Of a stretch of DNA of 36,298 nt, positions 7,084 to 15,722 are shown one piece after another. The stretch spans positions 1 through 36,298 of the IMG/VR virus record IMGVR_UViG_3300024518_003729, one strand, 5' to 3'. Within the stretch, counting starts at the first letter, position 1, and the number at the start of each line of letters is the position of its first letter. Made by a program: the position numbers and the translations under genes. This stretch comes from a virus. The notes under the pieces are model-generated. The model searched no databases. It saw nothing but the letters and a program-made list of their open reading frames with translations, and was not told the origin of the DNA.

Positions 7084-8703
7084 ATGAAAAAGCGACAGAA
7101 TAGGGCGCAAATGGGGCGAAAAAGCGCTGAGAACAAAAGCCGGGTTGCCGTTACTAGTGGCGATACTGCGCCCCCAGCGGCTTCCCCCGAGTTGGTAGCC
7201 GTTATCAAGTCCGGCTTTGCTGAGCTTGGCGGCAAGATCGGGAATATGGATTCCCGGATCTCCGAATTGGAGAAAACCGCCGGTGCGGCCCGGTTGCCTA
7301 CTGAGGTTCCTAAGGCCCCGGCTGCTACGGAGGAATTCGTTTCGCTACAGGTCAAGGCGCAGGCCGACCGTATCCAGAGTGATTTCCAAATGCGGTTGGA
7401 TGGTATGGAGTCTCGGCTATCCGAGACCCCTGCCACCCCCGAGCAAAAAAAGACCTTCGCCGAAATGATCCACGCTAGCGAGGCTTACAAAAAGTCTCTA
7501 GCGCGAACCGGTGATATGGATCGCACTAAGCGCAACTTTGGGGTCCGAGGTAGCGAGTTTTCGCTAATCGCACCGGCCGAGGGTAAAGCGGAAATCACGC
7601 TAGGTAGTGCCGAGCTTAGCCCCCTCCTGGTACCCTTTCACCGGGGGCCGGTTGTCGAGCCTAAAACCGAGCGTTCCGATTTCCTTCGGTTGATCCCCCG
7701 GGTTCCGATCGGCGGCAAGGAAACCTACGATTTCCGGCGCGAGACTGAGGCGTCCCGGCTGGGGTATGTTTCCACCACGATCGTCGGTGCGGTTGCCGCA
7801 ATCGATACTACGATTACCGTAGCGGACGCTAACGGGATCGTTACTGATACCTATGTACGGTTTCACGTGGCGGCCGGTATCCAGCGTTTCCCCGTTTCCC
7901 GCGCTGGTAATGTGCTTACGTTGCTTGACGCGCCGGGGGGTTCCCCTACCGCGTTTGGGACTACCGCCGTGGGTGGCGAGCGCGCCACGTCTGAGAACTA
8001 TGGAGCAACCGCGGAATCGGCCGAGAAACCCTTCGGGATTCTTGAGTATGAGACGGTGATTCTTACGCTCAAGACGTTTGCTACCGTCCTGGGTCTCACT
8101 CAGCAGCGGATGGATTCGCTCCCCCAATTCCAGGGATTTGTGGAGCGCAAGCTTCGGGCCAGCGCACTTCGTAATCTGTCGTGGCAATTGCTGTATGGCG
8201 ATGATGCTTCCGCGCTTGAGATCCCCGGGCTCGCAAGTGAGACCGGGGTACAGACCTATGCTTGGTCTAGCGGCGTGGCCGGTGACACTATGGCTGATGC
8301 GGTTGCCCGCGCGGCTGCACTGATTCCCGGAAACGGTATGTTGACCTTGACGATCAACAAAGCCGATTGGAATAGCATCAAGCTGGTCAAGGCTGCTGCG
8401 GATGGCCATTACATGCACACTAACTTGGGGCCGGTTGTCTTGGTAGATACCCCGACGCAAAAGTTCCTTGGGCCGTATATGGTCAATTTTGATGATGCGG
8501 TTGTTCCCGGTGACTTTTTCTTGGTGGATCACGCGGAGACTTCCGAGTGGCCGCACAAGGATCTTGCGTCCGCTTTTAGCGCCGGCTGGATCAACGATGA
8601 TTTCATCTTGAATCAGCTTAAGGTGCGTTACGAGGATACGCTAAGCCATGCGATCCTTACTACCAGCGGCTACGTTTACGGCACGTTTGACGCTGCACCG
8701 TAA
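7084..8703 (+). CDS. major capsid protein, HK97 fold with inserted domain
   Basis: 539 residues, well above the usual 300-400. Residues 1-160 are a charged, partly coiled-coil scaffold (delta) domain that the neighbouring protease should remove. The HK97 fold starts near FHRGPVVEPKTERSDF (186-200). Between YDFRRETEASR and ENYGATAESAEKP lies an extra segment of about 75 residues (about 227-300), with DTTITVADANGI and GNVLTLLDAPGG strands, in the position of the E-loop. The rest, EYETVILTLKTFATVLGLTQQ and WQLLYGD, is canonical. The insert resembles small beta-domains of phage structural proteins and probably decorates the capsid surface. GAGG precedes the ATG. Confidence 0.9.
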   Translation: MKKRQNRAQMGRKSAENKSRVAVTSGDTAPPAASPELVAVIKSGFAELGGKIGNMDSRISELEKTAGAARLPTEVPKAPAATEEFVSLQVKAQADRIQSDFQMRLDGMESRLSETPATPEQKKTFAEMIHASEAYKKSLARTGDMDRTKRNFGVRGSEFSLIAPAEGKAEITLGSAELSPLLVPFHRGPVVEPKTERSDFLRLIPRVPIGGKETYDFRRETEASRLGYVSTTIVGAVAAIDTTITVADANGIVTDTYVRFHVAAGIQRFPVSRAGNVLTLLDAPGGSPTAFGTTAVGGERATSENYGATAESAEKPFGILEYETVILTLKTFATVLGLTQQRMDSLPQFQGFVERKLRASALRNLSWQLLYGDDASALEIPGLASETGVQTYAWSSGVAGDTMADAVARAAALIPGNGMLTLTINKADWNSIKLVKAAADGHYMHTNLGPVVLVDTPTQKFLGPYMVNFDDAVVPGDFFLVDHAETSEWPHKDLASAFSAGWINDDFILNQLKVRYEDTLSHAILTTSGYVYGTFDAAP

Positions 8704-8715
8704 AGGGGGTTTGAA

Positions 8716-8892
8716 GTGGCAAAGCTTGCGATTGAAGTCAAGATGATTCGGGTTTGGGGAAACCTCCCGATCTCAGACAAACCGGTAAAGGTCCCATCTA
8801 GGGTAGCCGCGAAGATGATTAAACGCGGTTATGCGGTACTTCCCGAAGATGAGACCAAACCGACGAAGAAAAAGAAAAAGAAAAAGGACTAA
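8716..8892 (+). CDS. small basic protein with poly-Lys tail
   Basis: 58 residues, starting at GTG 8716 with AGGGGGT upstream. It begins MAKLAIEVKMIRVWGNLPIS, contains a short helix (PSRVAAKMIKRGYAVL) and ends in PTKKKKKKKD. The frame fills the space between capsid and connector genes exactly, stopping two bases before the next GTG. Small proteins at this place in similar phages are head-associated and may bind DNA or plug the head, but I do not recognise a family. The lysine tail suggests contact with nucleic acid. Confidence 0.7.
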   Translation: MAKLAIEVKMIRVWGNLPISDKPVKVPSRVAAKMIKRGYAVLPEDETKPTKKKKKKKD

Positions 8893-8894
8893 CC

Positions 8895-9281
8895 GTGGCG
8901 CGCATCGCTGATAGTTACCCATGGCCGGACGCTAGGAGCGATCTGAAATCGTACTTTGGGATCGCACCCGAAGATACGGCGGATGAAGCAAAGCTAAGAC
9001 TGTGGTTTCTTACGGCGGTTGATTCGGCGGAACTATACGTAGACAAAGATTTCGTTGATTCGGCCGGTGCTTCTATCGCTCCGCCGGCTGCTATCACCGT
9101 TGGGATCTATGAATACGTGCGAGCGTTGCGCGATAGTGATCAACGCGCCTCCGGTGTCAAAGCAGTTAAGACCGGACAACTTGCCGAGACCTATGCGCAG
9201 GATGGCATCAAGGGCAAGCTTGCCCTACTAGCCGCGTTGCCTTTCTGGCGACCTTACAAGCGGGATTTGCTGGCCGCCTAA
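8895..9281 (+). CDS. head-tail connector protein, gp6-like
   Basis: 128 residues from GTG 8895. Helical adaptor of the HK97 gp6/SPP1 gp15 class, which forms a ring below the portal. Seen: the N-terminal SDLKSYFGI and AKLRLWFLTAVDSAELYV helices and the second helix AITVGIYEYVRALRD, the standard pattern of the family. Its stop overlaps the next start (TAATG). Position after the capsid supports the call. Confidence 0.8.
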   Translation: MARIADSYPWPDARSDLKSYFGIAPEDTADEAKLRLWFLTAVDSAELYVDKDFVDSAGASIAPPAAITVGIYEYVRALRDSDQRASGVKAVKTGQLAETYAQDGIKGKLALLAALPFWRPYKRDLLAA

Positions 9282-9622
9282 TGTCTAGGGTTGTAGATAC
9301 AGACCTGGGCTTTAGGCGCGCCCTTAGACGCTTTCGGGAAATTGACGATCTCGAGATTTCGGTAGGAATCGACGATCCGGAAGTCGCACGGTATGCCGCG
9401 ATTCATGAGGTACGAACCGGGTATATGCGGGATACTGTAGACGGTATCAATAAAGGCGCAATGGCCGCCGAAATACGGGCCGCGGCTGTATCTGGCAGGA
9501 ATGCCAAAGCGGTTGCAATCAAAGCCGCAGAAGACGCCTTACAGCGCATTAAACAGCGCGTAAACGACTTGGGTCTAGTTGATACAGGTCTGTTAATCGG
9601 TAGTCTAAGGATTATCAGTTGA
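9281..9622 (+). CDS. head-tail joining / tail completion protein, HK97 gp10-like
   Basis: 113 residues, translationally coupled to the gene before. The C-terminal VDTGLLIGSLR is the hallmark of the gp10/virion-morphogenesis family, and the amphipathic helix AAEDALQRIKQRVNDLG precedes it as usual. These proteins act at the neck when the tail is joined to the filled head. The next gene's TTG start overlaps its TGA stop (TTGA). Confidence 0.7.
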   Translation: MSRVVDTDLGFRRALRRFREIDDLEISVGIDDPEVARYAAIHEVRTGYMRDTVDGINKGAMAAEIRAAAVSGRNAKAVAIKAAEDALQRIKQRVNDLGLVDTGLLIGSLRIIS

Positions 9623-9978
9623 CGATCCTAGCCCTACAGACCCTGGCCGCTAGCAGACGGGGAGGAAACTACGTTGATGGGCAATACGCTCTGTCTACGG
9701 TGGCAACCTTCCCCCTTCGGGCTAGTGTGCAACCGATTGAACGCGAAACCGCGCAGCAATTACCCGAGGGGGCCCGGAAACGGGCCAAATTTGTACTTTA
9801 CGCGGACGATAGGGAGTCTGCGCTTCGGGTGGTATCGCAGGGCAATCTAGGCCCCTCTGATTTGATCGAATTCAGAGGGGAGAGTTACGAGTTAATGGCG
9901 ATCGGTGATTGGACAACCCACGCGGCCGGGATACCCCATCGGGAGTATATAATGCTTTCGGTTGGGGAAGATGAGTAA
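9619..9978 (+). CDS. head-tail stopper / adaptor
   Basis: 119 residues beginning at TTG 9619. Mostly beta with the adaptor-like core FVLYADDRESALRVVSQGNLGPSD followed by DLIEFRGESYELMAIGDWTTH, which matches the small beta-barrel of phage stopper proteins. The stopper ring closes the head channel after packaging. Order connector, gp10-like, stopper, terminator is typical. Family assignment rests on pattern and position. Confidence 0.65.
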   Translation: MTILALQTLAASRRGGNYVDGQYALSTVATFPLRASVQPIERETAQQLPEGARKRAKFVLYADDRESALRVVSQGNLGPSDLIEFRGESYELMAIGDWTTHAAGIPHREYIMLSVGEDE

Positions 9979-10508
9979 TGGGAAACGTTAGCTATCCCAT
10001 ACTTGACCGGTTTCGGCCTTGGATTGAAGGCGAATTAACCGGGTTATCCGCTGTTATCTACGGGCGGCCAAGTCCGGCTAGCGCCCCCCGGCCGCCTAAA
10101 CCCTACGCTTCGATCGAAGTGGTATCGGATACCGTTCTAGGTGCTACCCCATGGGACCATCAAACTGATATCCCGGCTGGGGCGTTATTCCGTAGGGACT
10201 TTTCGCACAAGTTCCAAGGGACTTTGAGAGTTGACCTTTACGGGGATGGTACTGCCGGCTTAGCGCGCCAACTTCAATTGTCCGTACGCAAGGAAGCAAC
10301 GCGGCTAGCTATCGCCCCCCTGGCCCCCATAGCAGACTACGCGCTAGCCCCGATCGGGCCGGTGCTTAACGTTTCGGAGCTTAGGGATACCGAATGGGAT
10401 CCCCATGCTCAAGTTGATTTCAGATTTCTTCTAGCGTTGACAATTAGCGAAGCAACGCAAGTGATTGATAGTGCTTCCGTAAACGTTACGGAAACAACGC
10501 CACCCTAA
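9978..10508 (+). CDS. tail terminator / neck protein
   Basis: 176 residues. It carries the common pattern of terminator proteins: an N-terminal ILDRFRPWIEGEL helix, then RPPKPYASIEVVSD, FQGTLRVDLYGDGTAGLARQ and LRDTEWDPHAQVDFRFLLALT strands; the RPxxPYAxI phrase is frequent in this group. The protein caps the tail tube and sheath and joins them to the head. It is followed directly by the sheath gene. Confidence 0.7.
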   Translation: MGNVSYPILDRFRPWIEGELTGLSAVIYGRPSPASAPRPPKPYASIEVVSDTVLGATPWDHQTDIPAGALFRRDFSHKFQGTLRVDLYGDGTAGLARQLQLSVRKEATRLAIAPLAPIADYALAPIGPVLNVSELRDTEWDPHAQVDFRFLLALTISEATQVIDSASVNVTETTPP

Positions 10509-10518
10509 GGGGGAAAAA

Positions 10519-11568
10519 ATGTCTTTTGATGATAAAATCGTTGTCAACATTTTTGCGGAAGCGCAAGCGGTTAGCCGCCGATCGTTTGGTACGGTGCTAC
10601 ATATTACCGACGATCTAGGGGCCGGCTTTACAGAGCGAGTGCGCTTCTATACCCGTAACCAGGATGCGCAAGCCGATACGGACCTTTTGACAACCGCCAA
10701 GGCGGCCGCTGCCGTTTTCTTTTCGCAGCCGGCCCACGGTCGGACCTTTGCAATCGGGCGGATTGACTACAGCGGCGCCCCCAATACGATCGCCGAAGAA
10801 TTGGATTTCATTCTTGCCGAGACTAACGCATGGTATGGGCTTTGCGCTAGTAGCAGACTGCAAGCCAATATCGAGGAAATCGGAGCGTGGGCGGAAGCAA
10901 ACGCGGTTCTCTACGCCCCGCAGGATGCAGACGCGGTTATTCTAACCGGCGGGGGCGGTACCGCGTTCGATACGATGTTTGCAGCCGCTTACGGCCGGTC
11001 TGCTGGGCTCTATTACTCCGATGATACCGATTACCCGGACGTTGCCTGGCTAACCGGGAAGCTTGCGGTTGATCCGGACGTTCGGACCACTACGTGGAGC
11101 AACCTCACTCTGGTAGGTATGCCGTTTGATATTTTGAACGGTACCGAGAAAACCAATCTCAGGGCGCTAAACGCTAATGCGTATCTGAGTATGGGGGGAG
11201 TAGGAGCAACCGGGGATGGTACGCTGTTTAGCGGCGCCTTTATCGATACCCTGATTTCAAAGGATTGGGTCAAGGCGCGGACTACCGAAGCGATTAGCCA
11301 ATTGCTGCTAGACGTCTCGAACCTCGGCAGTAAAATCCCGTATACGGACGCGGGAATGGCACAGATTGAAGCGGTTATCCGCGGGGTGTTTCAACGCGGT
11401 GTAGCGGCCGGACACTTCCGGGACGGTTCGATTGTGATTGAGGTTCCGCCACTTAGTACCATCGATCCTGCTGTGGTCGCCAGCCGAGCGCTTACCATTG
11501 AGGCAAGCGTTATTCTGGCCGGTGCAATCGAGACTGTTACTCTAAACATCGCTGTTCTAGCGGCGTAG
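10519..11568 (+). CDS. contractile tail sheath protein, DUF3383 family
   Basis: 349 residues, at the short end for sheath proteins. The DUF3383 pattern is seen: SFDDKIVVNI start, FTERVRFYTRN, AAVFFSQPAHGRTFAIGRID, and the AAYGRSAGLYYSDDT segment of the variable middle domain; the C-terminal domain ends IETVTLNIAVLAA. It establishes that the virion has a contractile tail. AGGGGG lies six bases before the ATG. Only the two or three core domains are present, with no extra surface domain. Confidence 0.85.
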   Translation: MSFDDKIVVNIFAEAQAVSRRSFGTVLHITDDLGAGFTERVRFYTRNQDAQADTDLLTTAKAAAAVFFSQPAHGRTFAIGRIDYSGAPNTIAEELDFILAETNAWYGLCASSRLQANIEEIGAWAEANAVLYAPQDADAVILTGGGGTAFDTMFAAAYGRSAGLYYSDDTDYPDVAWLTGKLAVDPDVRTTTWSNLTLVGMPFDILNGTEKTNLRALNANAYLSMGGVGATGDGTLFSGAFIDTLISKDWVKARTTEAISQLLLDVSNLGSKIPYTDAGMAQIEAVIRGVFQRGVAAGHFRDGSIVIEVPPLSTIDPAVVASRALTIEASVILAGAIETVTLNIAVLAA

Positions 11569-11579
11569 GAAGGTAAGAG

Positions 11580-12017
11580 ATGGGAACTACCAGAGTTTAC
11601 GACGTTAACCGGGTTAGCCTTACCTTCAAGGGTATTCCGATCGAAGAATTCGCCGATGGGGACGCCATGGTTGCGGAGTACGATGAAGATGATTTCGTAG
11701 TGGCGCAAGGCTCGCATGGTTCGGTGCTTCGGGCCGTCAAGCATAACAACGTTGTTACGCTTACCGTGCGGCTAATGCAAGGTTCACCGTCTAATGCCTA
11801 CCTTTCGCAGCAAAGCAAAGTTGACCGGCTAACGGGCGGGGGGATCGGTTCCCTCATGATGAAGGATCTACTTGGGCAGGATTTGCTATCCGGCCCCTTC
11901 GCCTGGGTGATGAAACCGGCCGCCATGGGTATGGCTACCGAACCCGGGGAGCGTGAGTGGGTTTTCCAGGTCTCTAATGCTGAAATGGATCATGGGGCGA
12001 ATACCGTTCCGGTTTAG
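11580..12017 (+). CDS. tail tube protein, DUF3277 family
   Basis: 145 residues, usual length. Stacked rings of this protein form the DNA channel within the sheath. Recognisable DUF3277 parts: TFKGIPIEEFADGD, VVAQGSHGSVLRAVKHNNVVTLTVRLMQGSPSN and SKVDRLTGGG. It follows the sheath as in Mu-like and Pam3-like phages. A TAACCGGGTTA palindrome lies at 11606-11616, 26 bases inside the gene. GGAAGG serves as ribosome site. Confidence 0.87.
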   Translation: MGTTRVYDVNRVSLTFKGIPIEEFADGDAMVAEYDEDDFVVAQGSHGSVLRAVKHNNVVTLTVRLMQGSPSNAYLSQQSKVDRLTGGGIGSLMMKDLLGQDLLSGPFAWVMKPAAMGMATEPGEREWVFQVSNAEMDHGANTVPV

Positions 12018-12056
12018 GTCCTATCTATAAACCCCTGGCTATGAACGGGAGCAAAT

Positions 12057-12572
12057 ATGTCTAGGGATCCAGTAGTAACCGAAATCGAAACCGACGAAGG
12101 GATCGCGTTCTATAACACGATTCCGTTTTCCTATGATCAAGGGATCGATCTGCTTTCGATCGTATCCGAGATTATGGCCGAGACTATTGGCAAGGGAATC
12201 GGCGCAATGGCCGGGGGTAACCTACTTGATGCCGATTTAGGTGTGCTGGGGGAGGCGGTTTCTAGCCTTCCCCGGATGCTACAGAGCAAGGGAGGGGCGC
12301 AATTGGTGGCGCGGTTTTTTAAGGCTACCAAGTGCAAGCGGCCGGATAGCGGGGAGTGGTTAGACCTGGGAACGGCGGTAGGTAGAGATCGTGCCTTTTG
12401 TGGCAACTATGCTGAAAGCCTAGAAGCATTGGCTTGGGTGATCGAGATCAATTTCGGCCCTTTTTCGGGTCCTACCAATCGCTGGCGAAGGCTTTGGAGC
12501 AAGGGCGCCGGATTGCTAAGCAACGCAATGAGCGCGGAAGCGACGCAAAGCAGCGAAGCGAATCCAGGATAG
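12057..12572 (+). CDS. tail assembly chaperone, short form
   Basis: 171 residues. Position between tube and tape measure, plus an overlapping second frame and slippery heptamer, identify it as the G-type chaperone that coats the tape measure during tail assembly. The sequence is helical with a Gly-rich stretch (IGKGIGAMAGGN) and SLPRMLQSKGGAQLVARFFKAT. The ribosome site is CGGGAG. Most ribosomes should end at 12572; a fraction shift at 12458-12464 into the frame of the next entry. Confidence 0.75.
   Translation: MSRDPVVTEIETDEGIAFYNTIPFSYDQGIDLLSIVSEIMAETIGKGIGAMAGGNLLDADLGVLGEAVSSLPRMLQSKGGAQLVARFFKATKCKRPDSGEWLDLGTAVGRDRAFCGNYAESLEALAWVIEINFGPFSGPTNRWRRLWSKGAGLLSNAMSAEATQSSEANPG
12458..12464 (+). 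promoter_or_regulatory. -1 programmed ribosomal frameshift site (CCCTTTT)
   Basis: In the chaperone frame the heptamer reads C-CCT-TTT, a perfect X-XXY-YYZ slippery site. A -1 slip puts ribosomes into a frame that is open to 12766. This is the standard arrangement for tail chaperones (lambda G/GT and many others). The heptamer and frame fit are seen directly; efficiency cannot be judged. Confidence 0.8.
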
Positions 12573-12766
12573 CGCAAGCGAAAGCGGACGAAATGATTAC
12601 CAAACTACAAGCCGAAATGAGGGGAACCCGGTTTCGATCCTGGGAATTCTGGTTTGTTTCGGCCGTGGGGCGGATATCGTTCAAGGAGCTATCAGAGTGG
12701 GGGCTTTGCGAAGTATTTGACGAATACTACGCATTACAACTCAGGGCGCTTGTAATGGGTGATTAG
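12464..12766 (+). CDS. tail assembly chaperone, frameshift extension
   Basis: After a -1 slip at CCCTTTT the frame adds about 100 residues beginning FGSYQSLAKALEQGRR, giving a fusion of about 236 residues. The extension has a charged helical part (KQRNERGSDAKQRSE) and an aromatic end (FRSWEFWFVSAVGRISF, EYYALQLRALVMGD). It lacks its own ribosome site, and its stop lies nine bases before the tape measure start. In known phages this T-like part binds the tube protein. Confidence 0.72.
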   Translation, partial: FGSYQSLAKALEQGRRIAKQRNERGSDAKQRSESRIAQAKADEMITKLQAEMRGTRFRSWEFWFVSAVGRISFKELSEWGLCEVFDEYYALQLRALVMGD

Positions 12767-12775
12767 GGGCTCAAT

Positions 12776-14773
12776 TTGGCTATCCTAAGAGATATAGTTA
12801 CCCGCTTCGGCTTTGACGTTGATCAAAAAAAGCTAAAGGGACTTGAGAGCAACATAAGCCGGATAAAAACCGGCCTTATTGCTGCGGGTGCCGCGCTTAT
12901 TGGTGGGGGGATCGTCAAGTCCATTACGGGAGTGGCCGATCAAGCTGATAATTATGCCAAGCTTGGGAAGGCAATGGGACTAAGCGCGCAAGCGCTACAG
13001 GAAATCGAATTCGCGGCTAATTTGTCAGGGGTTACGCTAGAAGAAACAACTAAGTCAATGCTACAGCTTGGCAAGCGCGCAAGGGATGCGAGTGTTGGGC
13101 AGAAAAAGCAGGTGGAAGCGTTCAAGGAATTGGGCGTAGAGGTAAAGAATTCACAAGGGGGCTTAAAGGGTCAAGGTCAACTCCTAGCCGAGGTAGCGGA
13201 TCGGTTTAAGGCAATGCCGCAAGGGACGAAAAAAAGCGCCCTTGCTATGGAGATATTCGGTAAGACCGGCGCAAAGTTGATCCCTCTGCTTAACGAGGGT
13301 TCGGCCGGGATCAATAAGATGCGCAAGGAAGCGCGCGCCCTTGGGGGAGTGTTCTCAGATAAAGCCGCCAAACAAGCCGAGGATTTTAACGACGCGCTGC
13401 TACGGACTAAAACTGCTTTCAAGGGGGTCCGTAACCGGCTAGCGCTTCAATTGTTGCCGGCGTTAACCCGGTTAATGAAACGGTTTACCGACTGGATCAA
13501 GATCGGCGATAACTCTAAACGCCTAATGGAGGGGATCAAGCGGGCGGCCAAAGTTACGGCGGTAGCGATCGGTCTTATCATTACCGCCAAAGCACTAAAC
13601 GGGTTTGTACAGTTCGGGCGGAATATGGCGGCTGGTATCTCGGTACTGATTAAGCTGGGATCGGTTGCAAAGGCTACCGCGATCCGGGTTGCTCTGATAC
13701 CGCTTGGGATCCTTGCAATCGCATTGGCCATAGAAGACCTTGTAGGCTTCGCGCAAGGCAGGGACTCGGTAATCGGTCGGCTGCTCGGTGATTCTGCACT
13801 AGGCGAGGAAATAAAGGGGATCCTACTAGATATAGGGGCGGCCGGGATCGCCATTTTTAGGGAGCTTGCGCCGGTATTTAGCGACGTGTTTAAAACGGCT
13901 AAACCGCTTGTGATAGCGGTTTTTGCCGCGTTTAAGCCATTTATCCCAATACTTGGAAAGATAGCGGCATTTTTGATCAAGGTATTCCTAAAGGGGATCC
14001 TGCTTTTGCTGAAGGCAATCAAGTTTTTGATGCCCGCTATCAGGTTTCTAGTAAGGGCTACCATGGCTTGGGTTGGGGTGCTTTTCAAATTCTGGAAAGC
14101 TATTTTCTCAGCGCTTGCCTTTTTATGGAGAAACATAGTCAAGGGAATGGTTGCCGCTGTTAAATGGCTTAGACCAGCATGGGATGCCATAGCCCTAGTC
14201 ATCGCGACCATTATAGGGGCCCTAAAGAGCGTTTGGGGTTTCATGGTTAAGGCAATGGCAATCGCACTGATACCACTCAAAGCCGCCTGGAATTTCATCG
14301 CTGGCATTATCAAGGGTATTGTTCGGGGTATCGCGAAAGTCTGGAAAGTGGTTCTAGGTGGGATGATATCGGGGGTCAAGGCACTGGGTAAGGTGTTTGC
14401 AAAGATCGGCAAGGGGATCGCGTGGGTTTGGAACAAAGCACTGGCGGCTATCCGGGCAGTAAAAAGCGCCGTTGGCAAAGCGAAGGAGCTTAGCCCGTTT
14501 AGCAAGGGACACCTAAAGCTAACTAAGGCGAGGGTCTCATTTAGAACCCCGGCCATTCCCCCAGGGCTGGCGGCCCCCGCTATCCCTGGCGCAGGCCGAG
14601 CCCAGGGCGGAACAACCGCCGTAACCAAAGTTGGGACCGTAGCGGTCAATATACAGGGGTCAACCGGGATGACTAGCCCGGAAGTTTCAGCCGCGGTTAA
14701 GGCCGGTGTAAAAGACGCATTCAAGGCCGAGATTGAAGCAACGTTTAGGGACATTAAGGCGCCGATCGGATGA
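12776..14773 (+). CDS. tail tape measure protein
   Basis: 665 residues from TTG 12776. It sets tail length and is ejected with the DNA. The N-terminus VTRFGFDVDQKKLKGLESNISRIKTGL is typical of myovirus tape measures; then come a long coiled-coil part, several hydrophobic Ala/Ile-rich segments (about 28-55, 255-330, 345-560) and a basic C-terminus. At roughly 1.5 A per residue a tail near 100 nm is expected. Its last bases overlap the following start (ATGA). Confidence 0.9.
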   Translation: MAILRDIVTRFGFDVDQKKLKGLESNISRIKTGLIAAGAALIGGGIVKSITGVADQADNYAKLGKAMGLSAQALQEIEFAANLSGVTLEETTKSMLQLGKRARDASVGQKKQVEAFKELGVEVKNSQGGLKGQGQLLAEVADRFKAMPQGTKKSALAMEIFGKTGAKLIPLLNEGSAGINKMRKEARALGGVFSDKAAKQAEDFNDALLRTKTAFKGVRNRLALQLLPALTRLMKRFTDWIKIGDNSKRLMEGIKRAAKVTAVAIGLIITAKALNGFVQFGRNMAAGISVLIKLGSVAKATAIRVALIPLGILAIALAIEDLVGFAQGRDSVIGRLLGDSALGEEIKGILLDIGAAGIAIFRELAPVFSDVFKTAKPLVIAVFAAFKPFIPILGKIAAFLIKVFLKGILLLLKAIKFLMPAIRFLVRATMAWVGVLFKFWKAIFSALAFLWRNIVKGMVAAVKWLRPAWDAIALVIATIIGALKSVWGFMVKAMAIALIPLKAAWNFIAGIIKGIVRGIAKVWKVVLGGMISGVKALGKVFAKIGKGIAWVWNKALAAIRAVKSAVGKAKELSPFSKGHLKLTKARVSFRTPAIPPGLAAPAIPGAGRAQGGTTAVTKVGTVAVNIQGSTGMTSPEVSAAVKAGVKDAFKAEIEATFRDIKAPIG

Positions 14774-15342
14774 TACAGATATTCAAAGCGGACGACTTGT
14801 CTGGGTTGCCGATCTTTCAGTTTGACGTTGCAACGCAAAGCGATCAGACAGAGCCCTTTGTATGGACCGAGTTTCCCGTTGATGATGCGGCATTCATTGC
14901 CGAACATGGCTTCGCTAAGCCCACCACGTGGAGTGTTACCGGACTGATTACGGCAACCCCGTTTGACCCCTTCGCCCCCTCCATTGATCTGATTCGGTTG
15001 ACCGATATGTACCAGGCCCTGCGGAACCTCGCGAGGGAACGGCAAGTAGTGCGGTTAGTTGATCGTAACGAGGTTAATGATTGCGTAATCTCCAATGTTT
15101 CGAGATCGCACAATCGGGATCAAGGGGAAGCATACGAAATCAAGATCGACTTTCAAAGCGTAGAACGGCCCCAGCTAGGGTCGGCTCAGATACCCCCGGC
15201 GCGGCTAAAGCGTAGAGTCAAAAGGCGCGCCAGCCCCGTTAAAAAGGGAGGGGCTAAGAGTGGCGCGGCCCCTAGCCCGAAAACAGTCAAGGCCAGCACA
15301 CTAGCGCTAAAATTGGCGAAGGTAGCCGGGATCAAACTATGA
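14770..15342 (+). CDS. baseplate Dit-like protein
   Basis: 190 residues. The N-terminal 120 residues (FQFDVATQSDQTEPFVWTEFPV, PTTWSVTGLITATPFDP, LARERQVVRLVDRN, CVISNVSRSHN) match the Dit-like N-terminal domain found after the tape measure in Mu/Pam3-type phages; it joins the tube to the hub. The C-terminus is a very basic Ala/Lys/Pro tail (about 145-190) that looks disordered. Start overlaps the tape measure stop. Confidence 0.7.
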   Translation: MIQIFKADDLSGLPIFQFDVATQSDQTEPFVWTEFPVDDAAFIAEHGFAKPTTWSVTGLITATPFDPFAPSIDLIRLTDMYQALRNLARERQVVRLVDRNEVNDCVISNVSRSHNRDQGEAYEIKIDFQSVERPQLGSAQIPPARLKRRVKRRASPVKKGGAKSGAAPSPKTVKASTLALKLAKVAGIKL

Positions 15343-15722
15343 TCGAATTGACGCCTATAGAACCGGACGATCCCCAGCCGGTATACGATTACGAAGTGGA
15401 ATTGGCCGGGATTATTTTCCGGGTTGTTCTGCTTTGGACAGATCGCGACGATAGCCCCGATCCGAGGGTCGGGAAGTGGTATCTTTCGCTTTTTGATAGT
15501 GACGATACCGCGCTGCTATCGGGTAAGCGGCTTGGGGTTGATGTTCCGGTCCTTAACCGGTACCGCGGAGCCTTTCCGGATGGGCAAGTAATGTTGCTCG
15601 ATACGGAAAGCGAAGGGGCCGATCCCGGGTTCGATGACTTGGGGTTTAGGCACCGGCTGGTCTTTATCCCTAGCGACAAAATAGAAGCACCCGAACCGGC
15701 CGAGACCTTTACGATCGTCTAA
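15339..15722 (+). CDS. baseplate plug protein, Pam3 gp18-like
   Basis: 127 residues, acidic. The pattern YDYEVELAGIIFRVVLLWTDR, GKWYLSLFDSDDTALLSGKRLGV, GQVMLLDTE and FRHRLVFIPSD matches the small plug protein (DUF6983-type) seen in the cyanophage Pam3 baseplate, which closes the hub channel. ATGA overlaps on both sides tie it to the Dit-like and hub genes. Confidence 0.75.
   Translation: MIELTPIEPDDPQPVYDYEVELAGIIFRVVLLWTDRDDSPDPRVGKWYLSLFDSDDTALLSGKRLGVDVPVLNRYRGAFPDGQVMLLDTESEGADPGFDDLGFRHRLVFIPSDKIEAPEPAETFTIV

Noticed and set aside
7600-8556. 318-codon minus-strand frame opposite the capsid gene
   Set aside because: Complement of a clear HK97 capsid protein; no ribosome site and no recognisable domain.
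13447-15045. 532-codon open frame on the minus strand
   Set aside because: It lies opposite the tape measure and Dit-like genes, is Ala/Pro/Ile/Ser-rich in the way expected of an antisense shadow, and crosses two well supported genes.
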